DNA of 55,975 bases from Chitinophagaceae bacterium (GTDB taxonomy: Bacteria; Bacteroidota; Bacteroidia; Chitinophagales; Chitinophagaceae), in contig JAOAGO010000017.1 in assembly GCA_026415715.1 (NCBI GenBank), forward strand, positions 1 through 55,975, read 5' to 3'. Within the stretch, counting starts at the first letter, position 1, and each line of letters begins with the position of its first letter. The notes under the pieces are model-generated. The model saw only the letters and a list, made by a program, of their open reading frames with translations. It had not been told where the DNA came from and ran no database searches. The position numbers and the translations under genes were made by a program. This document shows, one piece after another, positions 1-8,385 of the stretch.

Positions 1-449
1 AACTTATATTTACCATAAGAGAAATGGGTTTGGTTTTGTCACCTCTAAGGTAACTTAGATTTAATGAACCACTTCTCACTTTTTTATTTAGAATGCTATT
101 ATTTTTATACCATCCTTTATTGTTGGAATATTGAGGTTCAAATTTTTCTGTATGTTTTCATTGCTTTGAAAGTTGTTTCAATTACCTCAACTATTTATTT
201 CATGCTAAGGTTTTTTTTTGACTTCGTAAGGAAACATTTTAAGCGCTATTTTTTATGTTTATTATACTTATGGACTTTTTTACACTATTAAATAATTTAA
301 GTGTCAGTCTAAAATTTAAAAGAAGAAGGATGACAAAATGAATGTGTCTCAATAATCCCCAAAATATTTATGTAAATAAAAAAAACGAATTTGGATGGTA
401 CAAGAAAGTTTTTATACAAATCATTCTTTTAGATCAGGAGATTATTTTT
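1..449. other. AT-rich gene-free stretch
   Basis: No supportable gene. A 75-codon open frame at 64-291 (+) is rich in Phe, Tyr, Leu and Ile, as expected from AT-rich DNA, and matches nothing I recognise. No clear terminator is seen downstream of the minus-strand gene ending at 450. Confidence 0.5.
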
Positions 450-1124
450 TTAATTTTCAAAACTTTCGTTCTTTTTCCGTTTTGATTTAGTGAAATAATT
501 GCACCCTTCCGCCAGTCCGCATTCGTTGCATTTCGGATTTCGGGCCGTACAAACATACCTGCCGTGCAATATAAGCCAGTGGTGCGCCTTATGGATCAGG
601 TTTTGCGGTATGTACCGCGTCAGTTCTTTTTCTACGGCCAGCGGAGTTTTGGCTTTGGATGAAGCCAGTCCTATACGTTTACTTACCCGATACACATGCG
701 TATCCACAGCCATGTTAGGTTGTTTGTCAATTACCGACGTGATAACATTCGCGGTTTTTCGTCCCACACCCGGAAGTTTAACCAATTCTTTAACGTCCAT
801 AGGAATTTCGCCACCATACTCTGCCACTACTTTCTGCGCCATGGCTATCAGATGTTTGGTTTTGTTATTCGGATAGGAGATGGATTTTATGAGGGGAAAA
901 AGCTCTTCAAAACGGGCTTTGCTCAATTGTTTCACGGTGGGATATTTCCGGAAAATAGCGGGAGTGCTTTGATTTACCCTCTTGTCGGTGCATTGTGCAG
1001 AGAGCATTACAGCCACCAGCAACTGATACGGATTTTCATAATGAAGTTCCGTTTCTGCCACAGGCATATTTTTCTGAAAATAATTTAAAACAAAGGCAAA
1101 TCGTTGCTCACGGTTCATGAACAC
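450..1124 (-). CDS. nth: endonuclease III (DNA glycosylase/AP lyase)
   Basis: Base-excision repair enzyme that removes oxidised pyrimidines and nicks abasic sites. The 224-residue length is normal for the family. The helix-hairpin-helix reads LPGVGRKTANVI (about residues 117-128), and the catalytic Asp follows in the VDTHVYRVSKR segment. The C-terminal 4Fe-4S cluster motif C-x6-C-x2-C-x5-C is complete (CTARNPKCNECGLAEGC). The first two codons give Met-Phe-Met, so the real start may be the second Met (position 1118). Transcribed alone on the minus strand. Identification rests on conserved motifs and is secure. Confidence 0.96.
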   Translation of the reverse strand: MFMNREQRFAFVLNYFQKNMPVAETELHYENPYQLLVAVMLSAQCTDKRVNQSTPAIFRKYPTVKQLSKARFEELFPLIKSISYPNNKTKHLIAMAQKVVAEYGGEIPMDVKELVKLPGVGRKTANVITSVIDKQPNMAVDTHVYRVSKRIGLASSKAKTPLAVEKELTRYIPQNLIHKAHHWLILHGRYVCTARNPKCNECGLAEGCNYFTKSKRKKNESFEN

Positions 1125-1180
1125 AAAGTAATACAGCTTTTGGTTTCACCTGAAATAAGGAATTCAGAATTTATTTTGCT

Positions 1181-1210
1181 CTTCCGGCAAAACGTTCCGG
1201 AAGTTTTTTT
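1181..1210 (+). terminator. hairpin plus T-run in the plus orientation
   Basis: CTTCCGG at 1181-1187 pairs with CCGGAAG at 1197-1203, followed by seven T. The T-run follows the stem only when read on the plus strand, yet both flanking genes are on the minus strand, so it would stop antisense rather than gene transcription. Confidence 0.55.
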
Positions 1211-1252
1211 AAACAGAAAAACAAAACATTAAAAAAAAACATTAAGATGCGC

Positions 1253-1999
1253 TTAGCGGGTTTTGGGACAGTCAGTAAGCGGATTTTTACCAAAGCTGAA
1301 TATCAGACCTGCCGTAATTGTGTAATAGTGATCGTCTCGGTTGGGATTGGCCGATTGACTGAAACCATCCAGATAGTCGGTAAATAATATTCTGTAATTG
1401 ATTTCGGCATAGCTTGAAAGGCGGGGCGATAGCTGATATCTGATTCCCATTCCGGACGGTATAATCAGGCGAACGGAAGGCAATTTTTGCTGAAGATCGG
1501 CCTGCAAACCTTGGGTGATTTCAGAGCCGGAACCAAAATGAGATAGATTAAACCGGCTGTAATCCCTACGTATGTTCAACTTAGCCAAACCGGCGCCGGC
1601 ATGCAAATAAAAAGATTTTGATTTTATCAAACCACTGTTTAAATGAAAGTTGAGGACTATCTGAGGGGTTATTTCCCAAACTTTTGCCGTAAACCGAAAT
1701 GCCCGGGATCCTCTGTATTCCGGGTTTGCATATATTGCTTCATCACCACGCAGATTTCCATAGGCTCCCGATAGTCTGAACGCCAGTAAAGAATTTATTG
1801 GTTTACTTATCCAAAGATGAATGCCCGTTTTCAGTGATGGCCATGATCCGATATGCTGTGGAGTAAGATCGCCCTGATAAATAAAGCCCGATAATCCACC
1901 GCCCGATTCCCACTTGGGTAAAAAATGTTGTGCTTTAGATTGCAAGCTCCATAATAAGAAAAACAAAATATTTAAATTAAGAAAAATCTTTTTTTGCAT
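1253..1999 (-). CDS. outer-membrane beta-barrel protein, DUF6089-like
   Basis: Probable secreted beta-barrel protein of about 248 residues. I chose the Met at 1999 because it is followed by a basic and hydrophobic signal peptide ending in SKAQ; the frame stays open 36 codons further upstream, but that extension would bury the signal. The mature part starts with a glycine-rich strand (ESGGGLSGFIYQGDL) and has alternating strands ending in an aromatic-rich C-terminus (AGLIFSFG), as in small Bacteroidota porin-like proteins. The GxxGxxxYxGDL start resembles the DUF6089 family, an assignment from memory. Specific function unknown. The next gene in the same direction is nth, 128 bp away across a plus-oriented terminator. 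Confidence 0.7.
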   Translation of the reverse strand: MQKKIFLNLNILFFLLWSLQSKAQHFLPKWESGGGLSGFIYQGDLTPQHIGSWPSLKTGIHLWISKPINSLLAFRLSGAYGNLRGDEAIYANPEYRGSRAFRFTAKVWEITPQIVLNFHLNSGLIKSKSFYLHAGAGLAKLNIRRDYSRFNLSHFGSGSEITQGLQADLQQKLPSVRLIIPSGMGIRYQLSPRLSSYAEINYRILFTDYLDGFSQSANPNRDDHYYTITAGLIFSFGKNPLTDCPKTR

Positions 2000-2206
2000 G
2001 TCCTGATTTTTAGTTTTAAAAAATGGATGGAATAATTTAAATGAGAGTTTTAGAGTTGTTTCATGAGTATGCTGGCTATGTACAGTTAAATAGACTTCTT
2101 TATTCACTTAAGGTTTATTACATTATTTCCGGAAAGAAGAAAAAGTAATGTGAAAAAAATGTAAAAAAAAAGATTTGCCATATCATAAATTCTGAATTGC
2201 GATACT

Positions 2207-2214
2207 TACATTTG
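2207..2214 (+). promoter_or_regulatory. promoter -7 box for the cobalamin riboswitch and btuB
   Basis: TACATTTG matches the Bacteroidota -7 consensus TAnnTTTG exactly. Transcription would start near 2221, just at the 5' edge of the riboswitch. No clear -33 TTTG at 19-21 bp spacing. Confidence 0.5.
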
Positions 2215-2215
2215 C

Positions 2216-2424
2216 TGCGGCTTGGTTCCGCCCCGGGCGGATGAAAAGGGAAGTCCGGTGAAGTGAATCCTCATCACGAGTCACGAGTCCGGCGCTATCC
2301 CCGTAGCTGTGATACCCCCGCAAGATTTTTTCCTGCGGAGTGTTTGCTGAAAATAAGACCACTGTCCTCTAAGACGGGAAGGTTTCAGCAAGGGTAAAGC
2401 CAGAAGACCTGCCAGGCCCTGAGT
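2216..2424 (+). promoter_or_regulatory. cobalamin (adenosylcobalamin) riboswitch
   Basis: The leader of the TonB receptor gene carries the ordered conserved segments of the cobalamin aptamer: GGGAAGTCCGGTGAAG near 2249, a GCGCTATCCCCGTAGCTGTGA-like core near 2291, CCACTGTCCTC near 2360, GGGAAGG near 2377 and the B12 box AAGCCAGAAGACCTGCC at 2397-2413. A TTGCTTT/AAAGCAA hairpin (2435-2455) follows directly, then an intrinsic terminator. Ligand-bound RNA is expected to reduce btuB expression when B12 is plentiful. The aptamer call is strong; the mechanism is inferred. Confidence 0.93.
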
Positions 2425-2489
2425 AATTTATTTTTTGCTTTCGGGCGAAAAGCAAGAAATGTAACAGCACTCCGCTTTTATATTTCTTC

Positions 2490-2518
2490 AGGGCATATTC
2501 TCTCTGCCCTTGATTTTT
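2490..2518 (+). terminator. riboswitch expression-platform terminator
   Basis: AGGGCA (2490-2495) pairs with TGCCCT (2505-2510) around a 9-nt loop, followed by TGATTTTTT. It lies between the aptamer and the btuB start at 2554, where a ligand-controlled terminator belongs. Confidence 0.6.
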
Positions 2519-2553
2519 TCCTGAAAGCAGTCACACAAAAAATCTTTACAGGT

Positions 2554-4485
2554 ATGAAAAAAGGATTCTTTGTGCTGGCTGTGGCAGTATGGGCCAGCCC
2601 GCTGATTGCGCAAAAAGATACTGCCGTACTGGATGAAGTAGTCGTAACCGCAAACAAGATGGAACAAAAGCAAAGCCGAACCGGAAAGGTCGTCACGGTT
2701 ATCGGCAGAGATGTATTAGAACGAAATGCAGGAAAAACGCTCGGGCAGGTATTAAATGAACAGGTAGGATTGAATATCGTTGGGGCCTATCAGACACCCG
2801 GGAGTGTACAAACCGTATTTCTGCGCGGCGCCTCATCAGGTCGAACACTCATCTTATTAGACGGCATTCCGGTTTATGACCCCTCGCTGATAAATAATGA
2901 GTTTGACATTAATTTGATTTCATTAAATGATGTTGAACGCATCGAAATATGCCGGGGCGCTCAATCCACGCTCTACGGAAGCGATGCTATCGGCGGGGCC
3001 ATAAATATCATCACGGCAAAAAAAGACCAAAGCAAACCTTTTCAGGGAACAGGCCTGCTGCAATACGGCAAACTGAATACGGGCAGAGCAAATGTAAAAG
3101 TGTATGGACGTATCGTTGAAAAACTGACCTATTCCGGTGGTTTTGCTAAAATGACAACGGATGGCTTTTCGGCTGCACACGACAAAAACAACACAGGCCG
3201 TTATGATGATGATAAATTTAACGGGAATATGGGCAATTTTTCCCTGAATTATCAAATTGCCCCCTCTCTTTCTGCCAGAGCATATATCCTGAACAGCGAG
3301 TATAAGGGAGATATAGATAACGCCGCATTTCGGGATGATAAAGATTATACTCTAAGAAATCAGTCGCTTTATTCCGGCGGCGCCATCCAATGGAAAAAGG
3401 GAAAGCTTAACCTTACAGCCAATGTTCAGTGGGGCAACCTGAAAAGAAGATATATTGATGACAGTCTTTTTGTAGGGGGCTTTGCCAAATACAGCAGAAA
3501 TATTTACAACGGCAATACCCGCTTTGCCGAACTGTACGGGAATATCCGCATATTGGATTGGTTGACATTGCTGGCAGGAACAGATTACCGCAAAGGAAGC
3601 ATGAAGCAGGATTTTCTTTCCATAAGCAGCTTCGGCCCTTATACGAGCAAATTTGAAAACAAATGGCTGGAACAGATTTCGGGGTATGGTTCCGTTTTTC
3701 TGAATTTTTTACAGAATAACCTTACCATTGAACTGGGGGCCCGCTACAATGACCATTCTCGTTACGGAAATAATACTACGTTTACCTTTAATCCTTCCTA
3801 CCTGATAAAAGACCGGATACAGTTTTTCGGTAGTATAGCTACAGGATTTAAAGCGCCTTCCGTTTTTCAGATTTATGATGCTTTCTCCGGCAATCAGAAT
3901 CTTAAACCTGAAAAATCCGTGAATTACGAGTTGGGTGCAAATTTTTTGCACCCTAAAATCAGAAGCCGTCTAGTGTATTTTCACAGAGAAATTACCGATG
4001 GGATAGATTATAATTATGTCACCTTTAAATATTTCAATCTTTTAAAGCAAACCGTAAACGGTGCAGAGGTTGAACTGAATGTGACTCCTGTAAAAGGGCT
4101 TCAGATTACATCAAATTATACTTTTTTGAATGCTGAAGAAAAAACCCAAAGCAGAAGAACTTTTAAAGACACTACGTACAGCTATTTGTTGCGACGCCCC
4201 CGTCATCACCTGAATCTTACCCTAGGCTATCAGTTTGCGCCCTCTTTGTTTGCCTCGGTCAGTGCAAAAGCGGTGAGTAAACGATTTGATGTGGGTGGTT
4301 TCCGGGCAAATGATGTGGAAGTGGGTGGTTTCTTTCTTTTAAATGCTTATGCGGAATATGAGTTCGGCAAGCAAGTGCGCCTCTTCATGGATTTGCAGAA
4401 TATAACGAATAAGACGTTTTTTGAGATTAACGGATATAATGCCATACCGTTTCTGGCTTCGGGAGGCTTATCGTTCCGCTGGTAA
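2554..4485 (+). CDS. btuB: TonB-dependent vitamin B12 receptor, BtuB type
   Basis: Outer-membrane active transporter, 643 residues. A signal peptide (residues 1-19, ending LIAQ) leads to a TonB-box-like DEVVVTA, a plug domain (about 30-150, with LLDGIPVYDP and GAQSTLYGSDAIGGAINI) and a long beta-barrel ending FLASGGLSFRW with a terminal aromatic residue. At 643 residues it is close to BtuB (about 600) and much shorter than SusC-type receptors. The cobalamin riboswitch directly upstream makes corrinoid the likely substrate. No BtuF, BtuC or BtuD genes are nearby, so periplasmic and inner-membrane steps must be encoded elsewhere. Confidence 0.92.
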   Translation: MKKGFFVLAVAVWASPLIAQKDTAVLDEVVVTANKMEQKQSRTGKVVTVIGRDVLERNAGKTLGQVLNEQVGLNIVGAYQTPGSVQTVFLRGASSGRTLILLDGIPVYDPSLINNEFDINLISLNDVERIEICRGAQSTLYGSDAIGGAINIITAKKDQSKPFQGTGLLQYGKLNTGRANVKVYGRIVEKLTYSGGFAKMTTDGFSAAHDKNNTGRYDDDKFNGNMGNFSLNYQIAPSLSARAYILNSEYKGDIDNAAFRDDKDYTLRNQSLYSGGAIQWKKGKLNLTANVQWGNLKRRYIDDSLFVGGFAKYSRNIYNGNTRFAELYGNIRILDWLTLLAGTDYRKGSMKQDFLSISSFGPYTSKFENKWLEQISGYGSVFLNFLQNNLTIELGARYNDHSRYGNNTTFTFNPSYLIKDRIQFFGSIATGFKAPSVFQIYDAFSGNQNLKPEKSVNYELGANFLHPKIRSRLVYFHREITDGIDYNYVTFKYFNLLKQTVNGAEVELNVTPVKGLQITSNYTFLNAEEKTQSRRTFKDTTYSYLLRRPRHHLNLTLGYQFAPSLFASVSAKAVSKRFDVGGFRANDVEVGGFFLLNAYAEYEFGKQVRLFMDLQNITNKTFFEINGYNAIPFLASGGLSFRW

Positions 4486-4618
4486 GTTGAAATAGGCGGC
4501 TGTCTGAATCCGGGTTATGAATCGTTTTATTGTGCAGGGATAGTTTTAAGGTTCTGTGCAAAATAAAGTAAGCAAGAAAAAAAATGTTTTCAGGCGGCCG
4601 CTTTACAAAATCAGGGTT

Positions 4619-4831
4619 ATGCATGAAATAAAAATCTGCCCTCGTTGCCAAAAGCAATTTGAATGCAAAGCAGGCAGTATTACCCAATGCCAGTGCTACG
4701 AATTTACTTTTACAGACACCGAAAAGGCATACATTGCTCAGCGATATCAGGATTGTTTATGCAGAGAATGTCTTGCCGGGCTGAAAAATCAGGTTAATTT
4801 TTTTATGGAGAAATATTTTTTTCTGAAGTAG
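4619..4831 (+). CDS. cysteine-rich CWC-like small protein
   Basis: A 70-residue protein starting MHEIKICPRC. Cysteines fall as ICPRCQKQFEC, QCQC and CLCREC, a pattern like the cysteine-rich CWC family of unknown function, probably zinc-binding. I chose the ATG at 4619 because cysteine-motif similarity begins there; the open frame continues upstream to about 4556 with low-complexity Lys and Arg. Its 3' end overlaps the 3' end of the convergent gene on the other strand by 29 bp. Function unknown. Confidence 0.65.
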   Translation: MHEIKICPRCQKQFECKAGSITQCQCYEFTFTDTEKAYIAQRYQDCLCRECLAGLKNQVNFFMEKYFFLK

Positions 4832-5942
4832 CGGCCAGTAGTTCATTGGTTTGCTTTACAGGAAGGGCTTTGCTATATATATCTTTAGCCGGAAATGAGA
4901 TGCCCATAAGTTGAGCCAGAGTGGGTGCAATCTGGTACAGATAATTTTGTTGCGGAATTTTGATTTCACCTACAGGCAAAATATCCGGGCCGGATATCGC
5001 AGCCCAGATTTCAGATGAGCCGGGAGTGAGAGCATTATGGTAAGGCCATTTATGTTTTTTTCGCCCCCGACCATGATCTGTGGTGATTAAAAAATAAGTC
5101 TTGTTTCTGTATTCGGAGCAGGTCTGCGTCCAGTTCCATAATTCAGCTATCATTCTGTCAATCGCATTGGCCTGTTGCAGATATAAATCGTACCGCTTGT
5201 CATGTGCAAATTCATCCGTTTCGCCAAAGGCGATATACAGAAATTTCGGTTTTTTGTTTTTCAGGTATTCTTTTGCAGCCAGAAAAGTCAGTACGTCGTA
5301 ACGTGTAGGATTTTTCGAATTTTCAGATTGAATTTCATAAAATGTCGGAGACAGCAATTTATCACATTCAGGGAGGGTTTCAGAGCCGCTGTAAATCATC
5401 AGTCTGCTTCGCTCACGATGAAGAATGTATGGAAAGATATTCCAGGAAGCGAACACAGCCACCTGTGATTTCAGTTCCGGAAGCTGATTCATAAATTCCA
5501 GTACGGAGAAATTCGGATTTTTTATTTTACGGTTGCTGCTGATGAAGGGGTCAGCCATACCGGTGAGCATTTCATTATAACCCGGATAAGATAATGAATA
5601 GAAATTTGAAACATTCATATTGTTTCCGTATAGGCGGTTTCCGAAAATTTGTCCTCTTTTTCCGAAAACAGACCAGAAGAAGGGCATCAGCATTTTTCTT
5701 CTGCTTTCCGCTTCGGGATGCCAGTACAGCATTTTCAGGGTGGCGGTGTCCGGAGTATAATCAGGGTCATGTAATAATGACGAATCAGCTCCCAGAAAAA
5801 CTTCCTGCCAGCGAAAGCCATCCAGGGTAATCAGAATTACCCGAGTATCTGGAGGAGCAGCTGCTGTTATTGGATTTTGAATTTTGTGAGAGAAAACGGG
5901 AACCCATGCAAGTACGAGTACGGAAATGAACCGGTATTTCAT
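4803..5942 (-). CDS. secreted alkaline-phosphatase-superfamily phosphodiesterase-like enzyme
   Basis: Predicted exported metalloenzyme of about 379 residues. The start at 5942 gives a signal peptide (MKYRFISVLVLAWVPVFS); an upstream Met at 5972 is possible. The metal-binding strand VILITLDGFRWQEVF, the nucleophile region NFYSLSYPGYNEMLTG and the late motif TTDHGRG match the type I phosphodiesterase/nucleotide pyrophosphatase and sulfatase-like fold. Further residues FGETDEFAHD supply metal ligands. Substrate cannot be told from sequence; a phosphoester is more likely than a sulfate ester because there is no C-x-P-x-R sulfatase signature. It is divergent from marC. Confidence 0.75.
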   Translation of the reverse strand: MKYRFISVLVLAWVPVFSHKIQNPITAAAPPDTRVILITLDGFRWQEVFLGADSSLLHDPDYTPDTATLKMLYWHPEAESRRKMLMPFFWSVFGKRGQIFGNRLYGNNMNVSNFYSLSYPGYNEMLTGMADPFISSNRKIKNPNFSVLEFMNQLPELKSQVAVFASWNIFPYILHRERSRLMIYSGSETLPECDKLLSPTFYEIQSENSKNPTRYDVLTFLAAKEYLKNKKPKFLYIAFGETDEFAHDKRYDLYLQQANAIDRMIAELWNWTQTCSEYRNKTYFLITTDHGRGRKKHKWPYHNALTPGSSEIWAAISGPDILPVGEIKIPQQNYLYQIAPTLAQLMGISFPAKDIYSKALPVKQTNELLAATSEKNISP

Positions 5943-6036
5943 CGGGAAGGTTTTGCAAAATTTCATTATCATCTTAACCGAATTGTTTATTCTTTGTTAT
6001 GTAAAAATGAATTCTTTAAATCTGATACCGGAGATG

Positions 6037-6044
6037 TACCTTTG
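6037..6044 (+). promoter_or_regulatory. promoter -7 box for marC
   Basis: TACCTTTG is an exact match to TAnnTTTG. Transcription would begin about 6051, only about 8 nt before the GTG start, giving an almost leaderless message. A TTTA at 6015 sits 18 bp upstream. Confidence 0.5.
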
Positions 6045-6058
6045 TCAAAAGCACTATT

Positions 6059-6634
6059 GTGATTGAAATAAAGGAGCTCATTACGGTTACTTTTACATTA
6101 TTTGCGGTGATAGATATAGTAGGTTCGGTGCCTGTTTTAATTTCACTGAAAGAAAAAATCGGGCAAATCAATGCCTTTCGCGCCACATCCGTTTCCGGTT
6201 TACTGATGTTGTTGTTTTTATTTTTAGGGAAACCTTTTCTGAGTTTGTTGGGATTGGATGTACGTTCTTTTGCCGTAGGCGGCTCAATTGTAATTTTCAT
6301 TTTAGGATTGGAAATGGTTTTGGGTATTGAGTTTTTCAAAAGTGATAAAGATGTGCGGGCTTCCACATTAGTGCCTATTGCGTTTCCGTTGATTGCAGGG
6401 TCGGGCACACTGACTACTATCATGTCGCTGAAAGCCAACTATAGTCAAATCACCATTCTTATTGCCGTTTTCATCAATCTGATAATTGTTTTTATCACCC
6501 TTCGTTCGTTAGATGGAATAGCCCGGCTGCTGGGCCCCGGCGGACTGGTAGCGCTGAGAAAATTTTTTGGCGTTATCCTGCTGGCCATCGCGGTTAAAAT
6601 ATTTGCATCAAATGCCAGAGGGCTTTTGGCATAA
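6059..6634 (+). CDS. marC: MarC-family integral membrane protein
   Basis: Polytopic inner-membrane protein of 191 residues, the usual size of MarC/UPF0056 proteins. Family hallmarks are the N-terminal FAVIDIVGSVPVLISL helix and the later PIAFPLIAGSGTLTTIMSL segment; six membrane segments can be drawn. The start codon is GTG; no ATG nearby keeps the first helix. The biochemical role of the family is unsettled: the old multiple-antibiotic-resistance link was not supported for the E. coli protein. Single gene with its own promoter and a weak terminator-like stem after it. Confidence 0.88.
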   Translation: MIEIKELITVTFTLFAVIDIVGSVPVLISLKEKIGQINAFRATSVSGLLMLLFLFLGKPFLSLLGLDVRSFAVGGSIVIFILGLEMVLGIEFFKSDKDVRASTLVPIAFPLIAGSGTLTTIMSLKANYSQITILIAVFINLIIVFITLRSLDGIARLLGPGGLVALRKFFGVILLAIAVKIFASNARGLLA

Positions 6635-6643
6635 AATGGAAAT

Positions 6644-6661
6644 ACGGAATAACCGTTTTTT
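6644..6661 (+). terminator. weak terminator-like stem after marC
   Basis: ACGG (6644-6647) and CCGT (6653-6656) form a 4-bp stem followed by a T-run. The position 10 nt after the stop is right, but the stem is short. Confidence 0.3.
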
Positions 6662-6934
6662 GTACATTTTATGATAATGTAATTCAATTCACTAAACTGA
6701 CATTCGAAAAATTTTTTATCATCAGATACAGATGATTTTGTAAATCAATTCTTGAAAGTGTTAAATATTTTTCATTGATAACATTTGTGCAGTAATTTTT
6801 CATGATGTGGATAAATGATGTTACGACGCCTGAATTAATTAAAGCAATTTATCTCACAAAGCGAATAAAACTTCCCGGTTTGTAAGAGTTTTTATTTTAA
6901 AATAAATTGCAAATTTTATCACCATCTCTATGTA
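6662..6934. other. AT-rich gap between marC and rtcB
   Basis: No open frame of note and no RNA gene recognised. It must hold the rtcB promoter; a degenerate TAAATTGC near 6898 is the nearest thing to a -7 box, too weak to annotate. Confidence 0.4.
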
Positions 6935-8371
6935 ATGGCAAAACTTAAACTTACCGGGAAAGAACTTCGTTCAATCGGTTATCCGCAAGGTCCGGTAATC
7001 AGTGTGGCCATTACTGTATTTGAAAAACATTTCAGGCATCACAAAAAAACGGAAGCTTTTGCCATTTTAAAAGATATATTGAAACAACCTGAAAACTATC
7101 TGAACGATTCTGTGCTTAAACCAATTGCCCTGAAGCTTGTTCCTCAGCCCGTGAAGGCGGGAACGCAGGAATCACTAAAAAGTTCAGGAGTTCCGGTTCA
7201 AATCTTTGGTCATGAATATATAGATGAAAGCTCATTAAAACAAATGGAAACGGCAGCCCGCCTGCCGGTAAGTATTGCCGGCGCTTTAATGCCGGACGCT
7301 CATGCCGGATACGGCTTGCCGATTGGCGGAGTGCTGGCAACGGAAAATGCCGTAATACCTTATGGCGTGGGGGTGGATATAGGCTGCCGAATGTGCCTGA
7401 GTGTATTTGCCATCCCCCCTGATATCCTCCGAAAAAAAACCAACGATTTTATACGCATTCTACAGGAGGCCACACTTTTTGGCGCCGGATCAGAATTTAA
7501 AACCTCTGCAGGACATCCCGTGCTTGAACATCCTTTATTTCGGGAAATACCGTTGCTTACACAACTGCACGGAAAAGCAGCAAAACAACTGGGCACATCA
7601 GGTTCGGGAAATCATTTTGCCGAATTCGGCATCGTGGAAATTGAAGCAAAAGATGATATGCTCAATATCGAACCCGGGCGATATGTGGGATTTCTGACAC
7701 ACTCCGGTTCTCGGGGGCTTGGCGCTTCCGTTGCCAATCATTACACTCAGCTAGCAAAAGCTAAACGCATGTTGCCAAAAGAGGCCCAGCATCTTTCCTG
7801 GCTTTTTTTACACGAGGCGGAAGGCGAAGAATACTGGGCCGCCATGAACCTGGCCGGTGAATATGCTTCAGCCTGTCATCATATCATTCATGAAAAAACA
7901 GCAAGGCATTTGGGCGAAACCCCGCTGCGAAGAATAGAAAACCATCACAATTTTGCATGGAAAGAAATCTGGGAAGGCAAAGAAGTGATCATACATCGGA
8001 AAGGCGCCACGCCGGCTGCGAAAAACGTTCTTGGAATTATTCCCGGCTCTATGACGCAACCCGGATTTATTGTGAAAGGCAAAGGTGAACCGGCTTCTTT
8101 ATATTCTGCCTCACATGGAGCCGGACGAAAAATGAGCCGCAACCAGGCTATGCAATCCTTAACCGACAAGGAAGTCAGAGAAGAGTTGGAGCGTCACGGA
8201 GTAATACTCATCGGAGGCGGAAAAGATGAAGCACCTATGGTGTATAAAAACATTGAAGAAATTATAAAAGCCCAGAAAATGCTGGTGGATGTGTTAGGCA
8301 AATTTATTCCCCTCATTATTCGCATGGATGATGCAGATCACAAAGGTTGGAGAAAAAATAGAGAAAAATAA
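6935..8371 (+). CDS. rtcB: RtcB-family RNA ligase
   Basis: RNA 3'-phosphate (or 2',3'-cyclic phosphate) to 5'-OH ligase, 478 residues. Manganese and GMP-site motifs are all present: GVGVDIGC with the metal-binding Cys, GTSGSGNHF, THSGSRGLG, HHNFAWKE and SHGAGRKMSR, whose His is the guanylylation site in characterised RtcB. The C-terminus keeps the DADHKGWRK lysine region. No archease, RtcA or RtcR neighbour is present, so cofactor dependence and induction cannot be judged. In bacteria these enzymes repair cleaved RNAs such as tRNA; the target here is unknown. Confidence 0.93.
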   Translation: MAKLKLTGKELRSIGYPQGPVISVAITVFEKHFRHHKKTEAFAILKDILKQPENYLNDSVLKPIALKLVPQPVKAGTQESLKSSGVPVQIFGHEYIDESSLKQMETAARLPVSIAGALMPDAHAGYGLPIGGVLATENAVIPYGVGVDIGCRMCLSVFAIPPDILRKKTNDFIRILQEATLFGAGSEFKTSAGHPVLEHPLFREIPLLTQLHGKAAKQLGTSGSGNHFAEFGIVEIEAKDDMLNIEPGRYVGFLTHSGSRGLGASVANHYTQLAKAKRMLPKEAQHLSWLFLHEAEGEEYWAAMNLAGEYASACHHIIHEKTARHLGETPLRRIENHHNFAWKEIWEGKEVIIHRKGATPAAKNVLGIIPGSMTQPGFIVKGKGEPASLYSASHGAGRKMSRNQAMQSLTDKEVREELERHGVILIGGGKDEAPMVYKNIEEIIKAQKMLVDVLGKFIPLIIRMDDADHKGWRKNREK

Positions 8372-8385
8372 TTTTTATAAAATCT

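Noticed and set aside
64-291. 75-codon open frame rich in Phe, Tyr and Leu
   Set aside because: Composition reflects AT-rich DNA; no family resemblance and no promoter or partner gene.
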